Shown one piece after another: positions 38,121-46,992 of a stretch of 64,000 nt of DNA. Origin of the DNA: Vibrio caribbeanicus ATCC BAA-2122. Lineage in GTDB: Bacteria > Pseudomonadota > Gammaproteobacteria > Enterobacterales > Vibrionaceae. Each line of letters starts with the position of its first letter. The stretch's first letter is position 1. The stretch spans positions 145,484 through 209,483 of the forward strand of contig NZ_AEIU01000083.1 of the NCBI RefSeq assembly GCF_000165125.1. Reading direction: 5' to 3'. The translations under genes were made by a program, and so were the position numbers. The notes under the pieces are model-generated. The model was not told the origin of the DNA. It worked only from the letters and a program-made list of their open reading frames with translations, and did not search any database.

Positions 38121-39344
38121 TTACTTCTTTTTCTTTTTTACATTTTTCTTGGTTTTTTTGTTACTTTCGGGCTTTTTCTTTTTCTTAAAAGAAGGTTTTT
38201 TATGCTTCGGACGGAGTTCTTTGATAAAGCGTTCTTTGATTTCTTCGCTAACGTAGCGAGCGACTCTTTCAATCATGGGTTGATCATGAGCCTCGACTAA
38301 GGAGATAGCATTGCCTTTTTTTCCTGCTCTCGCAGTTCGTCCTATGCGGTGGAGATATACATCTGCACTGCGAGGCATGTCATAGTTAATGACATGAGTA
38401 ACATTGGGAAGATCAATACCTCTTGCTGCAACATCGGTGGCTAGGAGTACGTTCACTGTTCCATCACTAAATCGGCTTATGGCATTATTTCTGCGATCTT
38501 GCGGCATTTCACCTTGGATCCATGCACAAGGTATTTCTGCTTTTTCGAGCTCAGAACGTAGGGCAGATAGGCGCTCGCGAGTCTTTAAAAAGACAATAGA
38601 ACGCTCGGCTTGATTGTTGAGAATAGATTTAAGTAGCTCGAGTTTATGAGCCATATCATCTGCTCTGTGATACCACTGAGCAATTTTCTTACGTTCTCTG
38701 CGTGATGGCTCAGCATCAATCATTGCAGGCTCTTTTAATAAGTCAGCAGTAAAACCTTCAACTCCTCTGCCCTCAAGGGTTGCAGAGAACAATAAGGTCT
38801 GTTTGCGCCAACGACATTCTGAAGATAGGCGATCAACAGTTGGGGCAAATCCCATATCAAGCATACGGTCTGCTTCATCTAATATAAGCCACTCTATTGC
38901 TCTACAATCGAATCGCTCTGCTTCGATGTATTCCATCAGTCGCCCAGGCGTCGCGACGACGATGTCTTGGGTAGTTGCCAATATGTCGGCATGTTCTTGA
39001 TATTGAACACCACCTGTAATGGTAAAAATATTGAGACGTGTATGTTTTGCAAGAGCACGAGCTTGTTCAGCAACTTGCATTGCTAACTCTCGAGTAGGAG
39101 TGAGAATTAAGATTCGAGCTGGTCCTGGCTGTTTACGAGGAAAGTCTTGTAAAAATTGCAGAGCAGGTAAAACAAACGCAGCTGTTTTACCCGTGCCAGT
39201 CGGTGCTGATGCTAGGACATCTCGTCCGTCTAGTGCTTGCGGAATAGCTTCAGCTTGAATTTGGGTCGGGCGCTGATAACCCATTTCGTCGATGGCAAGA
39301 AGTAGATCTGGGTCTAAATCTAGCTCAGCAAAATTTTTGATCAC
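38121..39344 (-). CDS. srmB: DEAD-box RNA helicase SrmB
   Basis: ATP-dependent RNA helicase of early 50S assembly. Seen: Q motif 'RPTQIQAEAIPQAL', motif I APTGTGKT, motif II DEAD, motif III SAT in 'LLFSATLEGRG', motif VI HRIGRTARAG. The region 'ALDGRDVLASAPTGTGKTAA' and 'WRKQTLLFSATLEG' follow E. coli SrmB rather than RhlE. I chose GTG 39344 (V-I-K-N-F-A-E-L), with GGAGAG upstream, giving 407 residues. The C-terminus is a strongly basic tail with several runs of four or five lysines. Confidence 0.92.
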   Translation of the reverse strand: MIKNFAELDLDPDLLLAIDEMGYQRPTQIQAEAIPQALDGRDVLASAPTGTGKTAAFVLPALQFLQDFPRKQPGPARILILTPTRELAMQVAEQARALAKHTRLNIFTITGGVQYQEHADILATTQDIVVATPGRLMEYIEAERFDCRAIEWLILDEADRMLDMGFAPTVDRLSSECRWRKQTLLFSATLEGRGVEGFTADLLKEPAMIDAEPSRRERKKIAQWYHRADDMAHKLELLKSILNNQAERSIVFLKTRERLSALRSELEKAEIPCAWIQGEMPQDRRNNAISRFSDGTVNVLLATDVAARGIDLPNVTHVINYDMPRSADVYLHRIGRTARAGKKGNAISLVEAHDQPMIERVARYVSEEIKERFIKELRPKHKKPSFKKKKKPESNKKTKKNVKKKKK

Positions 39345-39434
39345 GATAATCTCTCCACAAACTATTTGTTGTGAGCAATGCAAATTGAAGGTCGCACAGT
39401 ATAAATGTATTGGTAACTTTGGTCACAGTTTATT

Positions 39435-40142
39435 TTACATCTTCAAATAAAAGTCTTTAGTGAGAGCAGTAAAATCGTCACTATAATGGTTGTTTTCCCG
39501 GATGACTAGTGATGTTACTGATTGATGAGTTGGTTGTTTTTGGATTGATATTAAAAGGCGATTGGACGGCTTGGTATTGGTCGGCTGAACATGACAACTT
39601 TCGGATACAAACCAGTTATTTTGGTTAATGAGGTCAAGAAATTCGTGTCCCTCCGTTAATGGAAAAATAAAGTGAGCTTTACCACTAGAAGATAGCAGTG
39701 ATTGGCATCTGCGTAATAACGATGAGTGATCTAGAGATGTTGTGTGCCTAGCTTTAGCTCTTGAGGGGGTGTTTGAGTGTGGGCCAGTATTAAAGTAAGG
39801 CGGGTTACAGATAATGGCATCAAACTGTTTGTTAAAGTGATGAGTTAAAATGTTGGCATGATGAAGAGTGATCCTATTTTTCCATGGTGAAGATGCAATG
39901 TTAATTTGAGCGGCTTGGAAGGCATTCTCATCAATGTCGATAGCATCAATAATTAGTTCGTGATTTCGTTGAGCGCACATCAAGCTAAGAAGGCCAGTTC
40001 CTGTTCCTATGTCGAGTATAGAGTTTATTCCTTTTACAGGAGCCCAAGCACCGAGTAGAACCCCATCTGTACTTACTGGCATTCCTGAATATCCTCCACG
40101 AACAATAAATTGCTTAAATTGGAAGTCTTTAGTTTTGATCAT
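39435..40142 (-). CDS. tRNA1(Val) (adenine37-N6)-methyltransferase TrmN6 (YfiC)
   Basis: Methylates A37 of tRNA-Val. Seen: N-terminal 'FQFKQFIVRGGYSGMPVSTD', SAM loop 'ILDIGTGTGLLSLMCAQ', and the catalytic NPPYF motif in 'DAIICNPPYFNTGPHS'. 235 residues, normal. It is next to srmB as in E. coli, but on the same strand with about 90 bases between. Confidence 0.9.
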   Translation of the reverse strand: MIKTKDFQFKQFIVRGGYSGMPVSTDGVLLGAWAPVKGINSILDIGTGTGLLSLMCAQRNHELIIDAIDIDENAFQAAQINIASSPWKNRITLHHANILTHHFNKQFDAIICNPPYFNTGPHSNTPSRAKARHTTSLDHSSLLRRCQSLLSSSGKAHFIFPLTEGHEFLDLINQNNWFVSESCHVQPTNTKPSNRLLISIQKQPTHQSVTSLVIRENNHYSDDFTALTKDFYLKM

Positions 40143-40454
40143 AAAGTATTGTGTTGTTCTATGAATTTATCAATATTGAGTTTCATGGACTAGTCTAGTG
40201 CTACTAAATAGTGGTTTATATTGTATGTTATGTTGTTTGTGTGAATTTTTTGTGGTTAATTTATCTTCATTATGATTTTATAGTAGAGATATATTCTGCA
40301 AAATAATGTATTTAATAAATTTATATGGTGTTTTTTTGCTGTTACTTGCTACCTTCAAAGGATTTCGTCATTATGCGCGCTTAATTTTGTCTTGTCTCGT
40401 TGGACTCGACAGTGAAATACAACATCAAACATCATTATAAGTAAAGGGTCGAAA
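40143..40454. other. 312-base AT-rich gap before brnQ
   Basis: Divergent regulatory region of trmN6 and brnQ. No gene. Near 40395-40440, 'TTGTCTCGTTGGACTC' and AT-rich sequence may hold the brnQ promoter; I could not define boxes or an Lrp site. Confidence 0.4.
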
Positions 40455-41759
40455 GTGAACCAGACTTTAAAATTAACAGATATCGTTGCGTTAGGCTTCA
40501 TGCTTTTTGCGTTCTTTTTAGGAGCAGGAAATATTATTTTCCCTCCTCTTGCTGGTCAACTTGCAGGTGAGAGTCTTCTACCCGCTATGATTGGTTTTCT
40601 GTGCACAGCTGTAGGTCTTCCTCTACTAACGATTGTTGCTATTGCCGTCGCAGGTGGCTCTTGGGAACATCTTACCCAAGATCTTCCAAAATTTGTCGCA
40701 ACCACAATGGCAGTGCTGATCTTCATTATTATCGGTCCAGCTTTTGCTGCGCCACGCACAGGTCTTGTTGCCTACGAAATGGCAGTAAAACCATTTTTTA
40801 TTGATGCTACGCAATCACACTTAACCATCTTCTCGATCCTCTTTTTCGCGGTTGCAATGTTCTTTTCTTGGTCTCAAGGGCGCCTAATCGATATCATTGG
40901 TAAAATCCTTACACCCGTTTTATTTATTGGTTTAATTGTTCTAGCGATAGCAGTATTTGTTGACCCTCAAGGTGAAATTATCGCAGCCCATGGAGAATAT
41001 ATTACCCATCCGCTTCAAAAGGGCTTCTTGGAAGGGTACAACACGATGGACACTTTTGGTTCTCTTATGTTTGGAGTGTTAGTCGTTGATGCACTGCGCC
41101 AAAAAGGAATTACAGATCACAAACCAACATCAAAGTATCTGATTAGTGCTGCGTGTATCGCTGCTTTAGGCTTAGCTTTTGTTTATATCTCATTGTTTTA
41201 TCTTGGCGCGACAAGTAGTGGCGTGGCAGCGGGAGCGGATAATGGTGGAGAGGTTCTGAGTCTTTATGTTCAAGCATTATTTGGTTCATATGGACAGGTG
41301 GTTCTGTCAATTATCGTGCTTCTGGCATGTTTAACCACTGCAATCGGATTGATCTCAGCATGCTCGGATTATTTTAGTACTTTAACTCGAATTCCATATA
41401 AGTTTTGGGTGGTAATTAATGGTTTGGCGTGTGCAGTGGTAGCCAATGTAGGTTTATCTCAGTTAATTACACTCTCTGTTCCAGTTTTATTCGCCCTGTA
41501 CCCGGTAGCTATTGCTCTAGTCGTGTTGACTTTTGTTCGCTCCAAATTAAGAAATCCACGTTTTGCATACCAACTCGTTATTGCGGTTTCACTATTATTT
41601 GCTTTGATCGATGCCGCGAAAGTAGCTGGCCTAGATGTGTCGAAGTTCAACGTGTTACCTTTGTTTGATATCGGTATGGGCTGGTTGATACCGACAGGCA
41701 CTGCTATGCTATTAGCCATTTTTATTGGCAATGCTCCACGCCAAGTCATTACTGATTAA
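40455..41759 (+). CDS. brnQ: Branched-chain amino acid transport system II carrier BrnQ
   Basis: Sodium-coupled Leu/Ile/Val importer with twelve membrane helices. Seen: N-terminal 'FMLFAFFLGAGNIIFPPLAG', which is the LIVCS family signature, and a continuous series of hydrophobic segments to the end. 434 residues, normal. Starts with GTG 40455 (V-N-Q-T-L-K). A long hairpin follows the stop. Confidence 0.93.
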   Translation: MNQTLKLTDIVALGFMLFAFFLGAGNIIFPPLAGQLAGESLLPAMIGFLCTAVGLPLLTIVAIAVAGGSWEHLTQDLPKFVATTMAVLIFIIIGPAFAAPRTGLVAYEMAVKPFFIDATQSHLTIFSILFFAVAMFFSWSQGRLIDIIGKILTPVLFIGLIVLAIAVFVDPQGEIIAAHGEYITHPLQKGFLEGYNTMDTFGSLMFGVLVVDALRQKGITDHKPTSKYLISAACIAALGLAFVYISLFYLGATSSGVAAGADNGGEVLSLYVQALFGSYGQVVLSIIVLLACLTTAIGLISACSDYFSTLTRIPYKFWVVINGLACAVVANVGLSQLITLSVPVLFALYPVAIALVVLTFVRSKLRNPRFAYQLVIAVSLLFALIDAAKVAGLDVSKFNVLPLFDIGMGWLIPTGTAMLLAIFIGNAPRQVITD

Positions 41760-41784
41760 AAATTTCCCTCTATCGATAATTATT

Positions 41785-41808
41785 TCTCCCGAACAGATGT
41801 TCGGGAGA
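41785..41808 (+). terminator. Hairpin after brnQ
   Basis: TCTCCCGAAC-AGAT-GTTCGGGAGA, perfect ten-base stem with no T-run after it. Confidence 0.6.
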
Positions 41809-41900
41809 GTATTCTATAGCCACTTAAAAAGTCCTGTATATTCTCAATACTTTTAAGTACAATTCTTCGGCTAAAATCTATCCATAAATGTTGAGCAAAC

Positions 41901-42999
41901 ATGTTTGAAATCAATCCTATTAAAAATCGTCTTAAGGATGTGTCTGAGCGCACAAATACCTTAAGGGGGTATCTTTGACTACGATGCTAAGCAAGAACGC
42001 TTGGAAGAAGTTAACGCAGAGCTCGAACAACCCGATGTTTGGAATGAACCAGAGCGAGCCCAAGCCTTAGGTAAAGAGCGTTCATCCCTAGAAGCGGTAG
42101 TTGAAACAATCGACCAGCTAAACCAAGGTGTTGAGGATGTTGAAGGACTTCTAGAGCTTGCTGTCGAAGAAGAAGATCAAGAGACCTTTGACGAAATTGA
42201 ACCTGAACTTATCGAATTGGAATTTAAGTTAGAGAAGCTGGAATTTCGTCGGATGTTTTCTGGTGATCATGATTCATCAGACTGTTACATTGATTTGCAA
42301 TCTGGCTCAGGGGGAACTGAGGCACAAGACTGGACTTCTATGTTGCTTCGTATGTACCTACGTTGGGCTGAGGCTAAGGGATTTAAGACAGAAGTTATTG
42401 AAGTCTCAGAAGGTGAAGTAGCCGGACTTAAAGGAGCGACGATAAAAATCTCTGGTGAGTACGCTTATGGTTGGTTACGTACCGAAACGGGCGTGCATCG
42501 TTTAGTGCGTAAATCTCCGTTTGACTCCAGTGGTCGGCGCCATACATCATTTGCTTCTGCGTTTATCTACCCCGAGATTGATGACAACATACAGATTGAT
42601 ATTAATCCCGCAGACCTTAGAATTGATGTTTATAGAGCTTCTGGAGCGGGTGGTCAGCACGTCAACACGACAGAGTCAGCCGTTCGAATTACTCACGTTC
42701 CGACCAATACCGTGGTTCAATGCCAAAACGATCGATCGCAGCATAAAAATAAAGATCAGGCAATGAAGCAGTTACGTGCGAAGTTATTTGAGCTTGAAAT
42801 TCAGAAACAAAATGCTGAAAAACAAGCAAATGAAGATGCAAAATCAGATATTGGTTGGGGGAGTCAAATACGTTCATATGTATTAGACGATTCTAGAATT
42901 AAAGATTTACGCACCGGGATTGAGAATCGTAATACTCAAGCAGTTCTCGATGGCGATCTCGATAAGTTTATCGAAGCCAGCCTGAAGTCAGGTCTTTAA
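41901..42999 (+). CDS. prfB: Peptide chain release factor 2 PrfB (programmed +1 frameshift)
   Basis: RF2, terminating at UGA/UAA. The gene opens at ATG 41901 and reads 25 codons ([10 protein letters not shown]...) to an in-frame TGA at 41976. A +1 shift at CTT-T then continues as [11 protein letters not shown] through to 42999, for 365 residues. Seen later: the anticodon-like SPF motif '[15 protein letters not shown]' and the peptide-release GGQ in '[17 protein letters not shown]'. This is not a pseudogene; the frameshift is the conserved autoregulation of RF2. lysS follows 38 bases later, the usual prfB-lysS operon. Confidence 0.96.
41964..41979 (+). promoter_or_regulatory. RF2 programmed frameshift site
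   Basis: AGGGGGTATCTTTGAC: an internal Shine-Dalgarno-like AGGGGG three bases before the slippery CTT, then TGA and C, the classical weak-stop context. Low RF2 lets the ribosome shift and make full-length protein. Confidence 0.95.
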
Positions 43000-43037
43000 A
43001 CTTTTTACCAAATAGAGAGAAACAGGATACATCTAAA

Positions 43038-44555
43038 ATGACTGATGCTGTTCAAAACCAAAATCAACAAGAAGAAAATAAGCTTATTGCAGAGCGTCGC
43101 GGTAAATTAGATCACATCCGTCAGGCTTGCAAAGCAAATGGTCATCCAAATGACTTTCGTCGCGAAAACCTAGCTGGGGATCTACAGGCTGAGTTCGGCG
43201 ATAAAAGCAAAGAAGAACTCGAAGAGTTAAATCATATTGTTGCTATTGCTGGGCGTATTATGGCCAAGCGAGGCCCATTTTTAGCGATTCAAGAAACGTC
43301 TGGCCGCATTCAAGCATATGCGGCAAAAGATGTACAAAAAGAGCTGAAGGAAAAATATCAGGGTCTAGACATCGGAGATATTATCGGTGTTAAAGGTGCT
43401 TTGCATAAATCAGGCAAAGGTGATCTCTATGTCAACATGGAGTCATATGAGTTGTTGACGAAAGCGCTTCGTCCATTGCCTGAAAAGTTCCACGGGCTAA
43501 CGGATCAAGAAATGCGTTATCGTCAGCGCTATGTGGATTTGATCGTTAATCAAGACTCTCGTGAAGCATTTATTGTTCGCTCTAAGCTAGTTGCAGCCAT
43601 CCGTAATTTTATGAGTTCAAAAGGTTACTTGGAAGTTGAGACACCGATGATGCATGTTATCCCAGGTGGAGCGACAGCTAGGCCATTTATCACGCATCAT
43701 AATGCGCTAGATATCGACATGTATCTCAGAGTTGCCCCCGAGCTTTATCTGAAACGCTTGGTTGTTGGTGGATTTGACCGTGTATTTGAAATAAACCGTA
43801 ACTTCCGCAACGAGGGGTTGTCCCCAAGACATAATCCAGAATTCACTATGATGGAGTTTTATCAAGCTTATTCGGATTATAAAGATCTTATGGATTTAAC
43901 TGAAGAAATGTTAAGTTCCGTTGCTCTTGAGGTTCTCGGTTCGACTTCCATGCCATATGGTGATGAAACGGTAGAGTTCGGCGGCAAGTATGCTCGAATG
44001 AGCATGTTTGAAGCAATTAAACACTACAATCCAGAGCATCGAGAAATTCAGGCGTTGACTGAGTCTGATCTGCAAGATCGAGAAAAGATGGTGTCTATAG
44101 CTAAGTCCGTTCATGTTGAGGTTGAGTCTTTTTGGACATGCGGACAGTTACTAGAGGAAATATTCGGTGAAACGGCGGAACCCCAGTTGATACAGCCCAC
44201 GTTTATTACTGGTTATCCTGCAGATATATCACCATTAGCGAGACGTAGTGATGATAATCCATTCTTTACTGACCGTTTTGAATTCTTTATCGGTGGTCGA
44301 GAGGTTGCTAATGGCTTCTCTGAGTTGAATGACGCAGAGGATCAAGACGCTCGTTTCAAAGCACAAGTTCAAGCAAAAGATGCAGGGGACGATGAAGCGA
44401 TGTACTACGATGCCGACTATATTACGGCCTTAGAACATGGCTTGCCACCAACAGCAGGGCAGGGAATTGGTATTGATCGCTTAGCGATGCTTTTCACAAA
44501 TACACACACTATTAGGGACGTCATTCTATTTCCAGCAATGCGTCCTCAGAGCTGA
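43038..44555 (+). CDS. lysS: Lysyl-tRNA synthetase LysS (class II)
   Basis: Charges tRNA-Lys. Seen: N-terminal OB-fold anticodon-binding domain (about 60-170), class-II motif 2 in '[20 protein letters not shown]' and motif 3 '[20 protein letters not shown]'. 505 residues. Operon with prfB; a strong terminator follows. Confidence 0.96.
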   Translation: MTDAVQNQNQQEENKLIAERRGKLDHIRQACKANGHPNDFRRENLAGDLQAEFGDKSKEELEELNHIVAIAGRIMAKRGPFLAIQETSGRIQAYAAKDVQKELKEKYQGLDIGDIIGVKGALHKSGKGDLYVNMESYELLTKALRPLPEKFHGLTDQEMRYRQRYVDLIVNQDSREAFIVRSKLVAAIRNFMSSKGYLEVETPMMHVIPGGATARPFITHHNALDIDMYLRVAPELYLKRLVVGGFDRVFEINRNFRNEGLSPRHNPEFTMMEFYQAYSDYKDLMDLTEEMLSSVALEVLGSTSMPYGDETVEFGGKYARMSMFEAIKHYNPEHREIQALTESDLQDREKMVSIAKSVHVEVESFWTCGQLLEEIFGETAEPQLIQPTFITGYPADISPLARRSDDNPFFTDRFEFFIGGREVANGFSELNDAEDQDARFKAQVQAKDAGDDEAMYYDADYITALEHGLPPTAGQGIGIDRLAMLFTNTHTIRDVILFPAMRPQS

Positions 44556-44575
44556 TATTTGCGTAATAAGTCAGA

Positions 44576-44603
44576 CAGACCACCTTAAAGGTGGTCTTTT
44601 TTT
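44576..44603 (+). terminator. Intrinsic terminator of prfB-lysS
   Basis: GACCACCTT/AAGGTGGTC stem followed by seven T. Confidence 0.88.
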
Positions 44604-44792
44604 GTCTAAAAATCACCTAATACAGTACAATGCTCTGCAAGTCCTTAAATTTAATACTAGTTTTTTCAAATCTAAGTGCACGAAAACATTAGAAATATGG
44701 CTTAATTATGGAATTAACTACTCAAAAAGTATGGAAAAATAGCCATTCAAGGCTTAATCTTACTTTTGAGACAGATTATCTTGGCGAGTCTC

Positions 44793-44829
44793 TATAATGT
44801 AACGACATGATGACTGTGTCTATCACAGT
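44793..44829 (+). promoter_or_regulatory. vpsR promoter -10 box and downstream palindrome
   Basis: TATAAT at 44793-44798 is a consensus -10 box with no good -35 at 17 bases. Fifteen bases downstream is a perfect palindrome, ACTGTG-TCTAT-CACAGT (44813-44829), around the expected +8 to +24. It could be an operator or a 5' mRNA hairpin. The half-sites resemble CRP half-sites but the spacing (five) is not the CRP spacing. Confidence 0.45.
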
Positions 44830-44870
44830 GAATAGAGTTATTTACATTATCAATATAAGGAACCAGCTTG

Positions 44871-46205
44871 ATGGGTAGTCAATTCCGAATGGACTCCGTT
44901 CCCGGGTCTTTGGTTGTCGTAGGCGGCACCTATGAACCTTGGCTTTCAGTCCTTGAACAAGTTGGCTGGAAGTGTACCCAATGTGGAGATCTTCGCTTAG
45001 CAGATGATCTATTTACCGATACCGGCCCTTGCATCGGCATTGTTGATTTAAGTCATGATGAGTTTAGTCTCAATGGAATCGCCAATCTTGTTAGTAAGCA
45101 CAAGCATGTACGTTGGCTTGCCTTTATACGAGAATCACAATTGAGTTCTGATACAATCTGTCAGTTCATTGTGAACTTTTGTATTGATTTTTTTACAGCC
45201 CCCATACCCGATACTCAATTGCTGAGCACCATCGGACACCAATTGGGGATGCTTAAATTAGAGAAAAAAGTGTGGCCACATTTTGGTAACCAAAGTGACA
45301 TGGGAATTATCGGTGATTCAATACCGGTAAAGCGACTAAGAGATCAAATCAAACGTATTGGGCCAACAGACGTAAGTATACTTATCTTCGGTGAGAGTGG
45401 AACCGGAAAAGAGAGTGTTGCACGTGCTGTACATCGTACTTCATCAAGGGCGAATAAAGAATTCATCTCTGTAAACTGTCGGGCAATGTCTGAATTTCAG
45501 GTCGAGGCGGAGCTATTTGGACTTCATCAGTCTGATGAGGAGCATCTCTCTATATTGGAGCGCGCAGATGGGGGGACAATTCTCCTCAATGATATCCTCA
45601 CACTTCCTAAAGCACAGCAGTGTAATTTACTTAAATTCCTTCAGGATGGGACGGTAAATACAGCTAATGGTCGAAAAGAGGTGGATGTAAGGGTTCTGGC
45701 TGCAAACTCTGCGGATATAGAGAAAGCCCTCATAGACGGAAACTTTAACGAAGAGCTTTATCATTATATTAACGTGTTACGGATAAGCGTTCCGTCTTTG
45801 AAAGAAAGAGCTGGCGATATTTCTATCCTTGCACGTCATTTTCTTCAGGAATACTCAAAAGAATACAATGCGCAAGCTCGGAGTTTTACCAAAGAAGCCC
45901 TGCAAACATTAACTCGGTATCATTGGCCAGGCAACGTCCGTGAACTTATGCACCAAGTTCAAAGAGTCGTTTTAATGTCAGATACTGTCATGTTGACCGA
46001 AATGGAATTAGATTTACCTAAACAAAGTGATAGTCGACGGAGTCTAAAGAGTATCCGGGAACGCAGCGAGAGAGACGCGCTTCTCCTCGTGCTAGAATCA
46101 CATTCCGGACAAGTCTCTATGGCAGCAAAAGAGTTAGGGATTTCGCGGGCCACAATGTATCGTTTGCTTAATAAGCACAATATCATATCGGATATTTCGG
46201 CATAA
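44871..46205 (+). CDS. vpsR: Biofilm master regulator VpsR (NtrC-family, atypical)
   Basis: c-di-GMP-responsive activator of exopolysaccharide and biofilm genes in V. cholerae. Domains: receiver-like (about 10-125) with the Asp59 equivalent in 'GIVDLS', AAA+ domain with Walker A 'FGESGTGKESVAR', and a C-terminal Fis-type HTH ('QVSMAAKELGISRATMYRLL'). From ATG 44871 it has 444 residues, which is the length of V. cholerae VpsR. The GAFTGA loop that contacts sigma54 is replaced ('ELFGLHQSDEEHLSILERAD'), as in VpsR, which works with sigma70. The Walker B acid pair reads Asn-Asp instead of Asp-Glu. It directly follows lysS as in V. cholerae. Confidence 0.92.
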   Translation: MGSQFRMDSVPGSLVVVGGTYEPWLSVLEQVGWKCTQCGDLRLADDLFTDTGPCIGIVDLSHDEFSLNGIANLVSKHKHVRWLAFIRESQLSSDTICQFIVNFCIDFFTAPIPDTQLLSTIGHQLGMLKLEKKVWPHFGNQSDMGIIGDSIPVKRLRDQIKRIGPTDVSILIFGESGTGKESVARAVHRTSSRANKEFISVNCRAMSEFQVEAELFGLHQSDEEHLSILERADGGTILLNDILTLPKAQQCNLLKFLQDGTVNTANGRKEVDVRVLAANSADIEKALIDGNFNEELYHYINVLRISVPSLKERAGDISILARHFLQEYSKEYNAQARSFTKEALQTLTRYHWPGNVRELMHQVQRVVLMSDTVMLTEMELDLPKQSDSRRSLKSIRERSERDALLLVLESHSGQVSMAAKELGISRATMYRLLNKHNIISDISA

Positions 46206-46508
46206 TTAAGTTCTTCTATTTTTGAGCAGGGATCGCTTTATCTTTAGAGGTTTTATAAGTAAATCATCAATTTTGGTCATATGAGTATACTCAAGTAATC
46301 TCAATATGCTAGGTTCAGCAAGACAACTAGCTCTTTAGTAACGTGCATTTTTGAAGTCAATTGAGTATATAAATATGACCTTCTATTTCTTACACGGTAA
46401 TAATTTTCATTGATATTTATTGATCTTTACAATGAGAAGATTACAATAGATTGGATTTCAAAAAATCAATTCTACAACATCAGATTAATTATTATTTAGG
46501 AGGTATTT
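46206..46508. other. AT-rich gap after vpsR
   Basis: About 300 bases without a convincing gene. It contains the long inverted repeat at 46275-46380 (listed separately) and a sequence leading to the strong ribosome site at 46499. No T-rich terminator for vpsR was identified. Confidence 0.4.
46275..46380. repeat. Long near-perfect inverted repeat flanking 66 bases
   Basis: Left arm GGTCATATGAGTATACTCAA (46275-46294) and right arm TTGAGTATATAAATATGACC (46361-46380) are reverse complements at 17 of 20 positions; the three mismatches are together in the middle. This could be a miniature mobile element, a binding-site pair or a long RNA stem. No clear target-site duplication is seen next to it. 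Confidence 0.5.
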
Positions 46509-46568
46509 ATGATTATTAAAAATAACACATCTATTCATACCTCTACTAATGAAAATACAAAGAGTTAA
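46509..46568 (+). CDS. 19-residue candidate small protein
   Basis: ATG 46509 is preceded by a perfect AGGAGG five bases upstream, the best ribosome site in this AT-rich region. It encodes M-I-I-K-N-N-T-S-I-H and ends N-T-K-S after 19 residues. Polar, with no membrane segment and no recognised family. It may be a small protein or a leader for the DUF1127 gene 150 bases downstream. Confidence 0.35.
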   Translation: MIIKNNTSIHTSTNENTKS

Positions 46569-46721
46569 AATTTCATAACTCACTATTTCAAATAGTAACG
46601 TGTGTTTTCGTAAAAATAATAGTTAATCCGTTTCCTCATTTAATTGGCTGCGGAAAAGTGGCGAATTAAAAATTAATATATCTATTCGTTGTCCTTTTCC
46701 CGGCTTCCTTTGGAGAAGATC

Positions 46722-46964
46722 ATGAAAAAATCCTTATATCTAAAACTAGCAACCTTACTTATAAAAGCTGATGTTATCCGTGAAAAAAGAAATAAAAATC
46801 GTATGGTAAATTCACTCCCATTACATAGTGACTATTTACTAAAGGATATCGGTGTAACTAAAGAGGGATATATACTAGAGACAGGAGAGCCGGATTGTGT
46901 GAAAGCTAAACGTCGTGTTCGTCATATAAAACGCGTTCTTAATGTTCGAATATCAGCATCATAG
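46722..46964 (+). CDS. DUF1127-like small protein
   Basis: 80 residues. The central 'SDYLLKDIGVTKEGYILETG' matches the DUF1127 (YjiS-like) signature 'LLkDIGlsr', a family of small basic proteins in proteobacteria, some of which act in phosphate/RNA metabolism (established for alphaproteobacterial members). I chose ATG 46722, with GGAGAAG just upstream. Basic C-terminus 'KAKRRVRHIKRVLNVR'. It stands alone after vpsR and ends in its own terminator. Function unknown. Confidence 0.7.
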   Translation: MKKSLYLKLATLLIKADVIREKRNKNRMVNSLPLHSDYLLKDIGVTKEGYILETGEPDCVKAKRRVRHIKRVLNVRISAS

Positions 46965-46970
46965 CTACAG

Positions 46971-46992
46971 GGGGAGCGTTGCTCCCCTTTTT
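46971..46992 (+). terminator. Intrinsic terminator of the DUF1127-like gene
   Basis: GGGGAGC-GTT-GCTCCCC-TTTTT, six bases after the stop codon and touching the end of the convergent tas gene. Confidence 0.85.

Noticed and set aside
41901-42000. prfB appears broken: short 25-codon frame ending in TGA, then a separate long frame
   Set aside because: AGGGGGTATCTTTGAC is the conserved RF2 programmed frameshift site, so this is one functional gene.
44811-44830. CRP site in front of vpsR
   Set aside because: The half-sites are separated by five rather than six bases and lack the full TGTGA/TCACA pair; kept only as an unspecified palindrome.
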